Assembly (NCBI RefSeq): GCF_030815125.1
Contig: NZ_JAUSWH010000004.1
Location: 124,001-188,000, forward strand
From: Allorhizobium paknamense
Lineage (GTDB): Bacteria > Pseudomonadota > Alphaproteobacteria > Rhizobiales > Rhizobiaceae
DNA: 64,000 nt
Direction: 5' to 3'
Both the position numbers and the translations under genes were made by a program. Below, piece after piece: positions 43,685 to 52,744 of this stretch (position 1 is its first letter; each line of letters begins with the position of its first letter). The notes under the pieces were generated by a model. That model did no database searches. It saw only the letters and a list, made by a program, of their open reading frames with translations, and had not been told where the DNA came from.

Positions 43685-46660
43685 ATGAAAAAAGGCGATC
43701 ATCTCTTTCTTGTCGACGGCTCCGGCTTCATCTTCCGGGCCTTTCACGCGCTTCCGGCCCTGACCCGCAAATCCGATGGCCTGCCGGTGGGCGCGGTTTC
43801 GGGCTTCTGCAACATGCTATGGAAGCTGTTGACCGATGCGCGCGATACCTCTGTCGGCGTCACGCCCAGCCATCTGGCGGTGATCTTCGATTACTCGTCG
43901 AAGACATTCCGCAAGGACATCTATCCCGAATACAAGGCCAACCGCTCGGCACCGCCGGAAGATCTGGTGCCGCAGTTCGGTTTGATCCGCCAGGCCACCC
44001 GCGCCTTCAATCTGCCCTGCATCGAGACCGAAGGCTTCGAGGCCGATGATATCATCGCCACCTATGCCCGCGCGGCGGAAGCGATCGGCGCGGATGTCAC
44101 CATCGTCTCCTCCGACAAGGACCTGATGCAGTTGGTGACGCCCAATGTCCATATGTATGACAGCATGAAGGACAAGCAGATCGGCATTCCCGAAGTGATC
44201 GAGAAATGGGGTGTGCCGCCGGAAAAGATGATCGACCTGCAATCGCTGACCGGCGACAGCACCGACAATATTCCCGGCATTCCCGGGATTGGCCCGAAGA
44301 CCGCCGCCCAGCTCCTGGAAGAATATGGCGATCTCGATACGCTGCTCGCCCGTGCAGAGGAGATCAAGCAGGCCAAGCGCCGGGAAAACATTCTGGCGGG
44401 CCGGAATCTGGTGCAGATTTCCCGGCAACTCGTCACGCTGCGCACCGATGTGCCGCTGGACATGCCGCTCGATGCACTGATGCTGGAAAAGCAGGACGGG
44501 CCGAAGCTCATCGCCTTCCTGAAGGCCATGGAGTTCACCAGCCTTACCCGCCGGGTGGCGGAGGCCTGCGATTGCGATGCAAGCGCCATTGCCCCCGCCA
44601 CGCTGGTGGTGGAATGGGGAGAGGCCGCCCATGGGCCGGACCTCGATCCGGGCGCGGAGCCTCAGGCATCGTCCGCCGCCGTCTCGCCCGCACCCTTGGC
44701 CAGCACGCCCGGAAAAACCGATGGCACCAAACCGGATGATCTTGCCGCCGCCCGGCTGGAGGCCTTCGGCGGCAAGGAGATCGACCGCAGCCGCTACGTG
44801 ACGATCCGCGACCTGCCGACCCTCACGCTCTGGCTCTCGGAAGCCCGGGAAAGCGGCCTCGTCGCCTTCGATACGGAAACCAATTCGCTCGACCCCATGC
44901 AGGCGGAGCTTGTCGGCTTTTCGCTGGCGCTGCAGGACAACAGCTCCACCCCGGGCGCATCGGCCATCAAGGCCGCCTATATCCCGCTTGGCCACCGCAC
45001 CGGCCATGGCGATCTTCTGGGTGGCGGCCATGCGGAAGGCCAGATTCCGATGGCGGACGCGCTGGCCGCCCTGAAAGGGCTGCTGGAAGACCCGGCCGTT
45101 CTCAAGGTGGCGCAGAACCTGAAATATGATTACCTCGTCATGAAGCGCTACGGCATCACGTTGAAGAGCTTCGACGATACCATGCTCATTTCCTATGTGC
45201 TGGAAGCCGGCCAGGGCACCCATGGCATGGACGCGCTCTCCGAACGCTGGCTTGGCCATACACCGATTACCTATAAGGAGGTTGCCGGTTCCGGCAAGGG
45301 CGCCGTCACCTTTGATCTGGTGGATATCGACAAGGCCACCGCCTATGCCGCAGAAGATGCGGATGTGACGCTGCGCCTGTGGCTGGTGATGAAGCCGCGC
45401 CTGGCGGCCATGGGTCTGACGCGGGTTTATGAACGGCTGGAACGGCCGCTGGTGCCGGTTCTGGCGCATATGGAAGCGCGTGGCATCACCATCGACCGGC
45501 AGATCCTGTCGCGCCTTTCCGGCGAACTGGCCCAGAAGGCTGCCGCCTTCGAGGACGAGATCTACGAACTGGCGGGAGAGCGTTTCAACGTCGGCTCCCC
45601 CAAACAGCTCGGCGATATTCTCTTCGGCAAGATGGGCCTGCCCGGCGGCTCGAAAACCAAGACCGGCCAATGGTCCACCTCGGCGCAGGTGCTGGAAGAT
45701 CTCGCCGCCCAGGGCGCACCTCTGCCGCGCAAGATTGTTGACTGGCGCCAGCTGACCAAGCTGAAATCCACCTATACCGATGCCCTGCCCGGCTATGTGC
45801 ACCCTCAGACAAAGCGGGTCCATACCAGCTATTCGCTCGCCTCCACCACCACGGGGCGGCTTTCCTCCTCTGAGCCCAATCTCCAGAATATTCCCGTGCG
45901 CACGGCGGAAGGGCGAAAGATCCGCACCGCTTTCATCTCGACGCCGGGCCACAAGCTGCTGTCTGCCGATTACAGCCAGATCGAACTTCGCGTGCTGGCC
46001 CATGTGGCGGAGATCCCGCAGCTTCGCCAGGCCTTTGCCGATGGCGTCGATATTCATGCGATGACCGCCTCGGAAATGTTCGGCGTTCCGGTGGAGGGCA
46101 TGCCTTCCGAAGTGCGCCGCCGCGCCAAGGCAATCAATTTCGGCATTATCTACGGCATTTCCGCCTTTGGCCTCGCCAACCAGCTCAGCATCGAGCGCTC
46201 GGAAGCGGGGGACTATATCAAGCGCTATTTCGAGCGCTTCCCCGGCATTCGCGACTATATGGAAAACACCAAGGCCTTTGCCCGCGAGCACGGCTATGTG
46301 GAAACCATTTTCGGCCGCCGCGCCCATTATCCGGAGATCAAGTCCTCAAACCCGTCCATGCGCGCCTTCAATGAGCGGGCCGCCATCAATGCGCCGATCC
46401 AGGGCTCGGCGGCGGATATCATCCGCCGTGCGATGATCCAGATCGAGCCTGCCCTGGAAAAGGCCGGCCTTTCCGAGCGCGTGCGCATGCTGCTGCAGGT
46501 GCATGACGAATTGATCTTCGAAGTGGAGGATGATGCCGTGGACGCGGCCATGCCCGTGATCACCGCCACCATGGAACAGGCGGCCATGCCAGCCGTTGCC
46601 ATGCGCGTGCCGCTCAAAGTGGATGCCCGGGCCGCGAACAATTGGGACGAGGCGCATTAG
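43685..46660 (+). CDS. polA: DNA polymerase I
   Basis: A 991-residue protein with all three domains. The N-terminal 5'-3' exonuclease has FLVDGSGFIFRAFHALP, SDKDLMQLV and GDSTDNIPGIPGIGPKTAA. The 3'-5' proofreading exonuclease is intact (FDTETNSL with the catalytic Asp-x-Glu, NLKYDYLVM and YAAEDADVT). The polymerase has motif A SADYSQIELRVLAH, motif B RRRAKAINFGIIYGIS and motif C QVHDELIFEV. The ATG at 43685 starts with the family-typical MKKGDHLFLVDGS. It is longer than E. coli Pol I by about 60 residues, mostly in the linker near residue 300-350. Confidence 0.97.
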   Translation: MKKGDHLFLVDGSGFIFRAFHALPALTRKSDGLPVGAVSGFCNMLWKLLTDARDTSVGVTPSHLAVIFDYSSKTFRKDIYPEYKANRSAPPEDLVPQFGLIRQATRAFNLPCIETEGFEADDIIATYARAAEAIGADVTIVSSDKDLMQLVTPNVHMYDSMKDKQIGIPEVIEKWGVPPEKMIDLQSLTGDSTDNIPGIPGIGPKTAAQLLEEYGDLDTLLARAEEIKQAKRRENILAGRNLVQISRQLVTLRTDVPLDMPLDALMLEKQDGPKLIAFLKAMEFTSLTRRVAEACDCDASAIAPATLVVEWGEAAHGPDLDPGAEPQASSAAVSPAPLASTPGKTDGTKPDDLAAARLEAFGGKEIDRSRYVTIRDLPTLTLWLSEARESGLVAFDTETNSLDPMQAELVGFSLALQDNSSTPGASAIKAAYIPLGHRTGHGDLLGGGHAEGQIPMADALAALKGLLEDPAVLKVAQNLKYDYLVMKRYGITLKSFDDTMLISYVLEAGQGTHGMDALSERWLGHTPITYKEVAGSGKGAVTFDLVDIDKATAYAAEDADVTLRLWLVMKPRLAAMGLTRVYERLERPLVPVLAHMEARGITIDRQILSRLSGELAQKAAAFEDEIYELAGERFNVGSPKQLGDILFGKMGLPGGSKTKTGQWSTSAQVLEDLAAQGAPLPRKIVDWRQLTKLKSTYTDALPGYVHPQTKRVHTSYSLASTTTGRLSSSEPNLQNIPVRTAEGRKIRTAFISTPGHKLLSADYSQIELRVLAHVAEIPQLRQAFADGVDIHAMTASEMFGVPVEGMPSEVRRRAKAINFGIIYGISAFGLANQLSIERSEAGDYIKRYFERFPGIRDYMENTKAFAREHGYVETIFGRRAHYPEIKSSNPSMRAFNERAAINAPIQGSAADIIRRAMIQIEPALEKAGLSERVRMLLQVHDELIFEVEDDAVDAAMPVITATMEQAAMPAVAMRVPLKVDARAANNWDEAH

Positions 46661-46703
46661 AGCATTTCCAGGGAAAGCCGAAACCGGTTCTCCTGAAAAT
46701 GCG
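46661..46703 (+). repeat. Degenerate RIME-like hairpin after polA
   Basis: AGAGCATTTCCAGGGAAAGCCGAAACCGG...AAAATGCG is a diverged plus-oriented copy immediately after the polA stop. It may contribute to the 3' end of the polA transcript. Confidence 0.65.
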
Positions 46704-46715
46704 CTCACCTACCGA

Positions 46716-47312
46716 TCACCGCAGCAACTGATCCTCGATCACCGCCACAAATTTCCGGCCAGCCTCTTCCAGCAGGCCGGAATTGTCTATCTCCACCACA
46801 TGATAATCCCCGCGAATGGCCAGCGAGCTTCGCGCCAGCCGCGCCAGAATATCCTCGCGGCTTTCGCGGCCGCGCGCTTCCAGGCGGTCGGCCAGCACCT
46901 CGGGTCTGGCGGTGACATTCACCACCAGCAGACACCCAAAGGCGTCCGCAAAGCGCGGCAGGACTGAACGGGAACCGTTGGCGATCACCACCTGGCCCTG
47001 GCCGAGCAGGCCGCAGACGTCTGCCGGAATGCCATAGCATAGTCCATGCGCCTGCCAGTCCACGGCAAAGCGGCCTGTCGCACGCCATGCCTCGAATTCT
47101 TCCGGCGTGGCAGGCTGGTGGTCTTCCCCACCGGCCTGGGCGTCACGGGTGATGATCCGGCGGGCAAAATGCACGCCGTCCTGCCCCGCAAAATGCCGTC
47201 TGGCGAAATCGATCAGGCTGTCCTTGCCCGCCCCCGAAGGCCCCACCACGGCAATGAGACAGCCGGTTGCGGCCTGCGGCTGTCGGGATGTCCCGGCTGG
47301 GATGAGGCTCAT
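46716..47312 (-). CDS. phnN: Ribose 1,5-bisphosphate phosphokinase PhnN
   Basis: A 198-residue guanylate-kinase-like kinase with Walker A GPSGAGKDSLIDFA near the N terminus and RGRESREDILARLARS in the lid region. PhnN phosphorylates ribose 1,5-bisphosphate to PRPP in the phosphonate breakdown pathway. The start ATG at 47312 overlaps the phnM stop (TGATG); GTG at 47315 is an alternative. Third gene of the DUF1045-phnM-phnN cluster. No C-P lyase core genes (phnGHIJKL) are visible in the window. Confidence 0.9.
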   Translation of the reverse strand: MSLIPAGTSRQPQAATGCLIAVVGPSGAGKDSLIDFARRHFAGQDGVHFARRIITRDAQAGGEDHQPATPEEFEAWRATGRFAVDWQAHGLCYGIPADVCGLLGQGQVVIANGSRSVLPRFADAFGCLLVVNVTARPEVLADRLEARGRESREDILARLARSSLAIRGDYHVVEIDNSGLLEEAGRKFVAVIEDQLLR

Positions 47313-48454
47313 CACACCACCCGCTGCCCCTGCCGCCAGACGGAGCGCACCACCGGCACCCCGTGGTCGCGACGCACCCGCACGAGATCGGCGCGCAGGC
47401 CGGGCGCGATCCGGCCTCGATCATCCAGCCCCACGGTGCGGGCGGGCGTGGCCGTGACCATGGACAGCGCCTGCGGCAGGTGGATACCCTCGAAGCGGTC
47501 CGCCAGCATGAAGGGCGCATAAAGCAGGCTGAAGGGAATATAATCGGATGACAGAACATCCAGCACGCCGCGTTCGGCAAGGTCGGCGGCTGCGATGTTA
47601 CCGGAATGCGAGCCGCCGCGCACCACGTTCGGCGCGCCCATCAGCACGCTCATGCCGGCCTTGTGCGAGGCATCCGCCGCCTCGAGGCTGGTTGGAAATT
47701 CGGCCAGCTTCACGCCGTGGCCCTTGGCCTCTTCCACATGCTCTAGCGTGGCATCGTCATGGCTGGCGACGGTGATGCCGCGCGCGGCGCAGATTTTCGC
47801 CAGTTCATCGCGATGGCGGGCGGCATAGCGCTCCGACAGCGCCAGGCGTGATGCCACGAAGCGGGCGAACTGCTCATCCGTCAGGCCGCGCTTGGTCTTG
47901 TAGTAGAGCGTGTATTGCTCCATGGTCTGGAACTGACGCTGGCCCGGGGAATGGTCCATCATCGACACCAGCCGCACATGCGGATCCTGCTCGAAATCGG
48001 CAAAATGATCCATCACATTGTCGGAGGCCACTTCGCAACGCAGATGCAAAAGATGCTCGGCGCGCAGGCGGTTGTCGCGCTCGGCGGCCTGGATGGCGTC
48101 CGCCATCTCGCGCATCTCGCCCTTTTCGAAACCGCCATCTTCATCCGAGCCCATGCGCAGGCAATCGAAAACCGTGGTGATACCGGAGGCGGCCACTTGC
48201 GCATCATGGGCCTGGATGGCCGCCGTCTTGTTCCAGCGCACGCCGGGACGCGGCGAATAGTGGCTTTCCAGATGGTCGGTATGCAGTTCCACCAGTCCGG
48301 GGATCAGGTAATCGCCGCCGAAATCCTCACCCACCCGGCTCGGCCCTTCGGAAACCTCGGCGATCAGCCCGTCCCGGACCACCACCGCGCCATTCAGCAG
48401 CACGCCGTTTTCCAGAACGACGGTGGCATTGTTGAAAACTGTTTCCTGCGACAT
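47312..48454 (-). CDS. phnM: Alpha-D-ribose 1-methylphosphonate 5-triphosphate diphosphatase PhnM
   Basis: A 380-residue amidohydrolase-fold enzyme. Metal ligands are visible in LVELHTDHLESHYSPR (the HxDH pattern) and ITVASHDDATLEHVEEA, with PNVVRGGSHSGN and LSSDYIPFSLL in the C-terminal half. It removes pyrophosphate from the triphosphate intermediate of the C-P lyase pathway. The start ATG 48454 follows AGGTTGACC; an upstream in-frame ATG at 48487 would overlap the DUF1045 gene. It lies 2 bases from DUF1045 and overlaps phnN by 1 base. Confidence 0.93.
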   Translation of the reverse strand: MSQETVFNNATVVLENGVLLNGAVVVRDGLIAEVSEGPSRVGEDFGGDYLIPGLVELHTDHLESHYSPRPGVRWNKTAAIQAHDAQVAASGITTVFDCLRMGSDEDGGFEKGEMREMADAIQAAERDNRLRAEHLLHLRCEVASDNVMDHFADFEQDPHVRLVSMMDHSPGQRQFQTMEQYTLYYKTKRGLTDEQFARFVASRLALSERYAARHRDELAKICAARGITVASHDDATLEHVEEAKGHGVKLAEFPTSLEAADASHKAGMSVLMGAPNVVRGGSHSGNIAAADLAERGVLDVLSSDYIPFSLLYAPFMLADRFEGIHLPQALSMVTATPARTVGLDDRGRIAPGLRADLVRVRRDHGVPVVRSVWRQGQRVV

Positions 48455-48456
48455 GG

Positions 48457-49152
48457 TCAACCTCGTTTGCCCTGAAGGGGCAGCCACGTGTGAAGGGTAA
48501 ACGCCGCGCCGGGCGACGGCTCCTGAAAAAGTCCAAGGCCGGAAATTTCAAGCGGCCTGTCAATGAAGGGATGAAACGCTTTGGACGTCGCTGCCGCCAT
48601 CGCGGGGGCCTGAGCCTCGGGCACCGGCCCCGTCAGCGTCATGTGAAAACGGAAGGCGTCCATGACATAGGGATAGCCCCAGCGGTCCAGCAAGGCGCGC
48701 TCGGTTTCAGACAGCCTTTCCGGCTTGCGCCGCGCCCGGTCGGCCTCGCTCAACGGTGCCCGGAAGGGGTCGAAAGCCTCGACAATGCGGGCCGCAAACG
48801 TCTGCAGATCCGCGTAGAGAGCCGAAGGCACCAGCGCGAAAAAGGGGCCAAGCTGATCGACCCGCACGGACGGCACGGTCAGCGGCGCATTATTCGCGCA
48901 AAATTCGGCAAAGGCATCCAGCAATGCCTCTTCCGTCCGGCCCTCCCGCAGGGCAAAGGGTGCCTTCAACGTCGCGTGAAAACCATAGCGGCGCGGATCG
49001 GCGGTCAGAGCGGCAAATTCCTCGGGCGAAAAGCCGGGGATTTCGGGCTGCGGCAAGGTATTGCCCGCAAAGGCATCCCGGCCCAGCCAGCGGGCGGCGG
49101 CCATGGTCAGGACATCGTCGGCCGGAGGGGTGAAATAGAGGGCATAGCGCAA
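48457..49152 (-). CDS. DUF1045 2H-phosphoesterase-like protein of the phosphonate cluster
   Basis: A 231-residue protein. With the TTG start at 49152 it begins LRYALYFTPPADD, the normal family start (M/LRYAxYFTPP). Two HxTL motifs are visible: HATLKAPF and HMTLTGPVP, the hallmark of 2H phosphoesterases. DUF1045 commonly accompanies phn genes and probably hydrolyses a cyclic phosphate such as the phosphoribosyl cyclic phosphate of the C-P lyase pathway, a role otherwise filled by PhnP. An extended frame to 49578 crosses a repeat element and is rejected. First gene of the cluster. Confidence 0.87.
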   Translation of the reverse strand: MRYALYFTPPADDVLTMAAARWLGRDAFAGNTLPQPEIPGFSPEEFAALTADPRRYGFHATLKAPFALREGRTEEALLDAFAEFCANNAPLTVPSVRVDQLGPFFALVPSALYADLQTFAARIVEAFDPFRAPLSEADRARRKPERLSETERALLDRWGYPYVMDAFRFHMTLTGPVPEAQAPAMAAATSKAFHPFIDRPLEISGLGLFQEPSPGAAFTLHTWLPLQGKRG

Positions 49153-49237
49153 GGGCAGGATCCTGGAATCGCTTCGGAGGGCTGCATTGTCCTCCAGCCC
49201 CTTGTCGCATGGCAAGGCTTGGAGGCAAGGCTTTCTA

Positions 49238-49334
49238 GTATTTCCAGGAAAAGTGGAAACCGGTTTTCCCTCCGGAAATACGTAGAAACAAAAAGCTGGG
49301 ATCATTCCGTGTTTCATCGAAGCATGGAATGATC
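49238..49334 (+). repeat. RIME-like double hairpin
   Basis: Hairpin 1 runs AGTATTTCCAGGAAAAGTGG to CCTCCGGAAATACG (49238-49284). The linker is TAGAAACAAAAAGC. Hairpin 2 has GATCATTCCGTG pairing with CATGGAATGATC (one mismatch) at about 49298-49334. This is the same two-hairpin layout as at 3692-3793 and 9558-9658 although the sequence of hairpin 2 is unrelated. Confidence 0.82.
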
Positions 49335-49380
49335 CTAAGCGAAACCTCTTGCACCGGACTGCGACAGGTCCACGGCGCTT

Positions 49381-49409
49381 CGGTGACACTTCGGTGAAAC
49401 TTCTGTAAC
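49381..49409 (+). promoter_or_regulatory. Pho-box-like direct repeat array upstream of a 31-codon ORF
   Basis: Three 7-base units with 4-base spacers: CGGTGAC (49381-49387), CGGTGAA (49392-49398), CTGTAAC (49403-49409); spacers are ACTT both times. The 11-base period and CTGTAAC half-site match PhoB-type boxes, the first two being degenerate. They point towards the small gene at 49456. A CATATGAG 28 bases further on could be a -10 element. Confidence 0.5.
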
Positions 49410-49455
49410 TTTTGCGCGTTACCCTGAAATCCTTGCTCCATATGAGGGTAGCGCC

Positions 49456-49551
49456 ATGGAAATCGAAATGATGTTCGGCCTGTTCCTGACGGTGATGATT
49501 ACGGTATCCGCCCTTTGCGCCGCCTGGTATGCCCGTCATAGCGGCGATTGA
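49456..49551 (+). CDS. Small putative membrane protein, 31 residues
   Basis: An ATG at 49456 with AGGGTAG upstream opens a 31-codon frame: MEIEMMFGLFL, then TVMITVSALCAAWYARHSGD. The central 18 residues are hydrophobic enough for one membrane helix, with a short acidic N side and a basic C side. The frame is closed by TGA at 49549-49551. There is no known family. The call rests on the ribosome site, the helix and the Pho-box-like array 47 bases upstream. Confidence 0.4.
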   Translation: MEIEMMFGLFLTVMITVSALCAAWYARHSGD

Positions 49552-49737
49552 GCCCGCCGAAATCCCCTGCTTTGCCAAGGCGCTTCACACAGCGAAATAT
49601 TGCGCTGCGAAATGTGATTGTGCGCTTGGTCAAAAATTTGTCATGAAAGGCATGAAGCTTCATGCTTCGTTATCAATTGCCATCAACAATGGTGTTATCG
49701 GCTGCGAACAGGGCCGGTCACTGGAGCTTTTCAAGAC

Positions 49738-50550
49738 ATGTGTCGCTGGGCAGCCTATCGGGGAGAACCGCTTTTCATCGAGGAGTTGGTGTCTTCGCCT
49801 GCTCACTCTCTGATTGAACAATCCGTCTGCGCCACGCGCGCCAAGACCTCCACCAATGCCGATGGCTTTGGTCTCGCCTGGTACGGCGACCGTGCGGAAC
49901 CCGGACGTTTTCGCGATGTTTTGCCTGCGTGGTCCGATTGCAATTTGAAAAGCATTGCCCGGCAGATCCGCTCGCGGCTGTTTCTGGCCCATGTACGGGC
50001 CGCCACCCATGGCGCGACCCGGCGCGACAATTGCCATCCCTTCGTGCTCGGCCCTTGGTCCTTCATGCACAATGGGCAGATCGATCATTTCGACCGCATT
50101 CGCCGCTCCATGGAAGCCATGCTGGACGATACGCATTTCAACGCGCGTCACGGCACCACCGATTCAGAACTGCTGTTCCTGCTCGCCATGCAGTTCGGCA
50201 TGGCGGAGCGCCCGCTGGCGGCCATGGCGGAAGCCATCGGCTTTGTGGAAGGCCTCAGCCGCCACATGACCGGAGAGGCCCGCGTGCGCTTCACCGCCGC
50301 CTTTTCCGATGGCGCAACCCTTTATGCCGTGCGCTATTCTACGGACGAATTCGCCCCGACCCTTTATGCCGGGCCGATGGGCGCTGAAGGCGGCTATTGC
50401 CTGGTCTCGGAACCCCTGGACGACAATAGCGAAAGCTGGGTAGAGGTTCCCGCCGGTAGTGCCGTCATCCTGGGTGAAGACGGGCTGAATATTGCAGGCT
50501 TCACACCCGATCAGGGGCGGCTTGAAACCCGCGAACGGGAAATGGCCTGA
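49738..50550 (+). CDS. Class II glutamine amidotransferase (YafJ/Gn-AT II type)
   Basis: A 270-residue protein. The start is fixed by MCRWAAYRGEPLF: after Met removal the nucleophile is the N-terminal cysteine Cys2. Other Ntn features are NADGFGLAWYG, LFLAHVRAATHGATRRDNCHPFV, WSFMHNGQIDHFDRIR and GTTDSELLFLLAM. It would release ammonia from glutamine, or hydrolyse another amide. The acceptor is unknown and no synthase partner is adjacent. An upstream frame to 49618 is rejected because it displaces Cys2. Convergent with grpE. Confidence 0.87.
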   Translation: MCRWAAYRGEPLFIEELVSSPAHSLIEQSVCATRAKTSTNADGFGLAWYGDRAEPGRFRDVLPAWSDCNLKSIARQIRSRLFLAHVRAATHGATRRDNCHPFVLGPWSFMHNGQIDHFDRIRRSMEAMLDDTHFNARHGTTDSELLFLLAMQFGMAERPLAAMAEAIGFVEGLSRHMTGEARVRFTAAFSDGATLYAVRYSTDEFAPTLYAGPMGAEGGYCLVSEPLDDNSESWVEVPAGSAVILGEDGLNIAGFTPDQGRLETREREMA

Positions 50551-50645
50551 CATTCCTTGATCAGAAATGTCGCTCAAGAGGTATTGCCCCTTCGAGAGAA
50601 GCGCCAACGGTTTTTCGTTCAGATAGGCTGAAAAACCAAGAATGA

Positions 50646-50674
50646 GAGCGCTTCGGTGAAACACGGAAGCGCTC
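50646..50674. terminator. Terminator-like hairpin between convergent genes
   Basis: A 9-bp stem GAGCGCTTC with GAAGCGCTC (50646-50654, 50666-50674) and an 11-base loop between the stops of the amidotransferase gene and grpE. No long T tract follows on either strand. Confidence 0.55.
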
Positions 50675-50683
50675 CCGAATCTA

Positions 50684-51322
50684 TCACTCCGCCTTGCTGG
50701 TCTCTTCCTGCGCAGCGGCGGAATCGGCCTTCGGGCCACCCTTGGCCACACCGACCATGGCGGGGCGCAAGACGCGGTCGCCGATCGTGTAACCGGCCTG
50801 CACCACCTGCACCACGGTGTTGTTCGGCACATTCGGGTTCGGAACCTCGAACATGGCCTGATGGAAGTTCGGGTCGAAACGCTGGCCCTCGGGTTCGATT
50901 TTCTTCACCCCGTGACGCTCAAGCGTAGAGAGCATGTGGCGCTCGGTCATCTCCACGCCCTCGATCAACGCGGCCAGACCAGCCTCGGCAGCCTCGCGGG
51001 CTTCCGCCGGCACGGCCTCGATGGCGCGGCGCAGATTGTCCGAAACCGCCAGCATATCGCGGGCAAAGCTGGTCACGGCATAGGATTTGGCGTCCTTGAC
51101 GTCGCGGTCGGTGCGGCGGCGCAGATTATCCATATCGGCGGCAAGCCGCAGGAAACGGTCGCGCAGATCGGCGTTCTCCGCCTGCAGCGCCGCCAGCGGA
51201 TCGGGCGTTTCGGCCTTCGGCTCCTCGACAGCAGGAGTTGCCTCGGGGGCTTCGGTCTTGGTTTGCGCCTGCGCGTCAGCCGCAGCAGCGTCAGGTCCGT
51301 TCTTGGTTGTGTCGTCGGTCAT
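50684..51322 (-). CDS. grpE: Nucleotide exchange factor GrpE
   Basis: A 212-residue protein. A low-complexity acidic N terminus ([24 protein letters not shown]) precedes the long dimerising helix ([24 protein letters not shown]) and the C-terminal beta domain ([44 protein letters not shown]). It releases ADP from DnaK. It is downstream of hrcA on the same strand, separated by about 106 bases. Confidence 0.95.
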   Translation of the reverse strand: MTDDTTKNGPDAAAADAQAQTKTEAPEATPAVEEPKAETPDPLAALQAENADLRDRFLRLAADMDNLRRRTDRDVKDAKSYAVTSFARDMLAVSDNLRRAIEAVPAEAREAAEAGLAALIEGVEMTERHMLSTLERHGVKKIEPEGQRFDPNFHQAMFEVPNPNVPNNTVVQVVQAGYTIGDRVLRPAMVGVAKGGPKADSAAAQEETSKAE

Positions 51323-51428
51323 GACGTTCTCCGGTATGCTTGGAATGCGTGTTGTCCGCGCCCGATATCAGCGTTCGCCCGGCAAAAATCAAGAGCGCGC
51401 GATGCAAGAGATGCACGGGAAAACCCTA

Positions 51429-52514
51429 TCAGCTGCCTTTGCGTGACAGCCGCGCCATGAGCTGGGCGGTGTAATCCACCATCGGCACGATGCGGGAATA
51501 GTTGAGCCGCGTCGGCCCGATCACGCCGACCGCACCGACGATGCGGTCATCGCCGTCGCGATAGGGCGCGACGATCAGCGATGAGCCCGAGAGAGAAAAC
51601 AGCTTGTTTTCCGAGCCGATGAAAATCCGCACACCGGGGCCGGTTTCGGCGAGATTGAGGATCTCGATCAGGCTTTCCTTGCGCTCCAGATCGTCGAACA
51701 GCAGGCGCAGCCGGTCTATATCCTCCAGGCCCGCCAGCCCCTCCAGCAGATTGGCCCGGCCGCGGACGATCAGCCGCGTCGGTTTTTCCCCCTCGCCGCC
51801 CGACCAGACCGCAAGCCCGCGCTCCACCAGATCGCGGGAAAGCTCATCCAGTTCGCTCTCCACCTGACCTTTCAGCTTTTCCAGCTGACTGCGCACCTCA
51901 TGCAGCGTCTGGCCTGCCAGATGGGCGTTGAGAAAATTGGCCGCCTCGGTCAATTGCGAGGCGGTGACGCCTGCGGGCAAGTCGATGATGCGGTTTTCCA
52001 CCTGGTTATGCTCGCCCACCAGCACGGCCAGTGCCTTGGTCGGTTCGAGCCGGATGAATTCGACATGTTTCAACACCGGATCGGACTTGGCGGCGATCAC
52101 CAGCCCCGCTCCGCGCGACAGGCCGGATAGCATCCGGCTTGCCTCGTTGAACACGCCCTCCATCGACTGGTCGTCTTCGCTGGGGCGGATCTGCCGCTCG
52201 ATCGAGCCCCGCTCCTCCTCCGAGAGATTGCCCACCTGCATGAAGGCATCGACGAAGAAGCGCAGGCCCATCTGGGTTGGCAGGCGACCGGCGCTGATAT
52301 GCGGCGCATAGATAAGGCCCAGTTCCTCCAGATCGCTCATCACATTGCGCACCGAGGCGGGCGAGAGCGTCATCGGCAGGATGCGCGACAGATTGCGCGA
52401 GCCCAGCGGCTCGCCGGAATCGAGATAAGTTTCCACGATGCGGCGAAACACTTCCCTGGACCGTTCGTCCAGTGCCGAGGAAATCTGGCCGTCCCTGATC
52501 GTGCTGTTACCCAT
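51429..52514 (-). CDS. hrcA: Heat-inducible transcription repressor HrcA
   Basis: A 361-residue repressor that binds CIRCE operators before groESL. It has an N-terminal winged helix ([48 protein letters not shown] in pieces), the typical [21 protein letters not shown], and the C-terminal [24 protein letters not shown]. No CIRCE inverted repeat was seen at hrcA itself. Divergent to rph, the usual alphaproteobacterial layout. Confidence 0.96.
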   Translation of the reverse strand: MGNSTIRDGQISSALDERSREVFRRIVETYLDSGEPLGSRNLSRILPMTLSPASVRNVMSDLEELGLIYAPHISAGRLPTQMGLRFFVDAFMQVGNLSEEERGSIERQIRPSEDDQSMEGVFNEASRMLSGLSRGAGLVIAAKSDPVLKHVEFIRLEPTKALAVLVGEHNQVENRIIDLPAGVTASQLTEAANFLNAHLAGQTLHEVRSQLEKLKGQVESELDELSRDLVERGLAVWSGGEGEKPTRLIVRGRANLLEGLAGLEDIDRLRLLFDDLERKESLIEILNLAETGPGVRIFIGSENKLFSLSGSSLIVAPYRDGDDRIVGAVGVIGPTRLNYSRIVPMVDYTAQLMARLSRKGS

Positions 52515-52744
52515 CTGCCCTTCGGATGATCCGTTTCAATTCTCATAATATAGCCCGCCGCAACGGCTTAACAACGGTATTTTAACGGCGTGCCGTGCCC
52601 GTCATGGCTTTTCCTTTGCAAAAGCCGCCAAGCGACCTTAGAAGGCAGCAGAGATCCCCGAAGCCTTGGCACCCAAACGGCACCTGGCTTCGGTCGTGTT
52701 GATGCAGGAGGGAAATGTCTCCCTTGTGCTTTTGGGAGAAGACA

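Larger units (their letters stand above)
49153..49455. other. 303-base divergent region of DUF1045-phnMN and a small ORF
   Basis: It holds a RIME-like double hairpin (49238-49334) and a Pho-box-like array (49381-49409). No gene is recognised in it. Confidence 0.6.
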
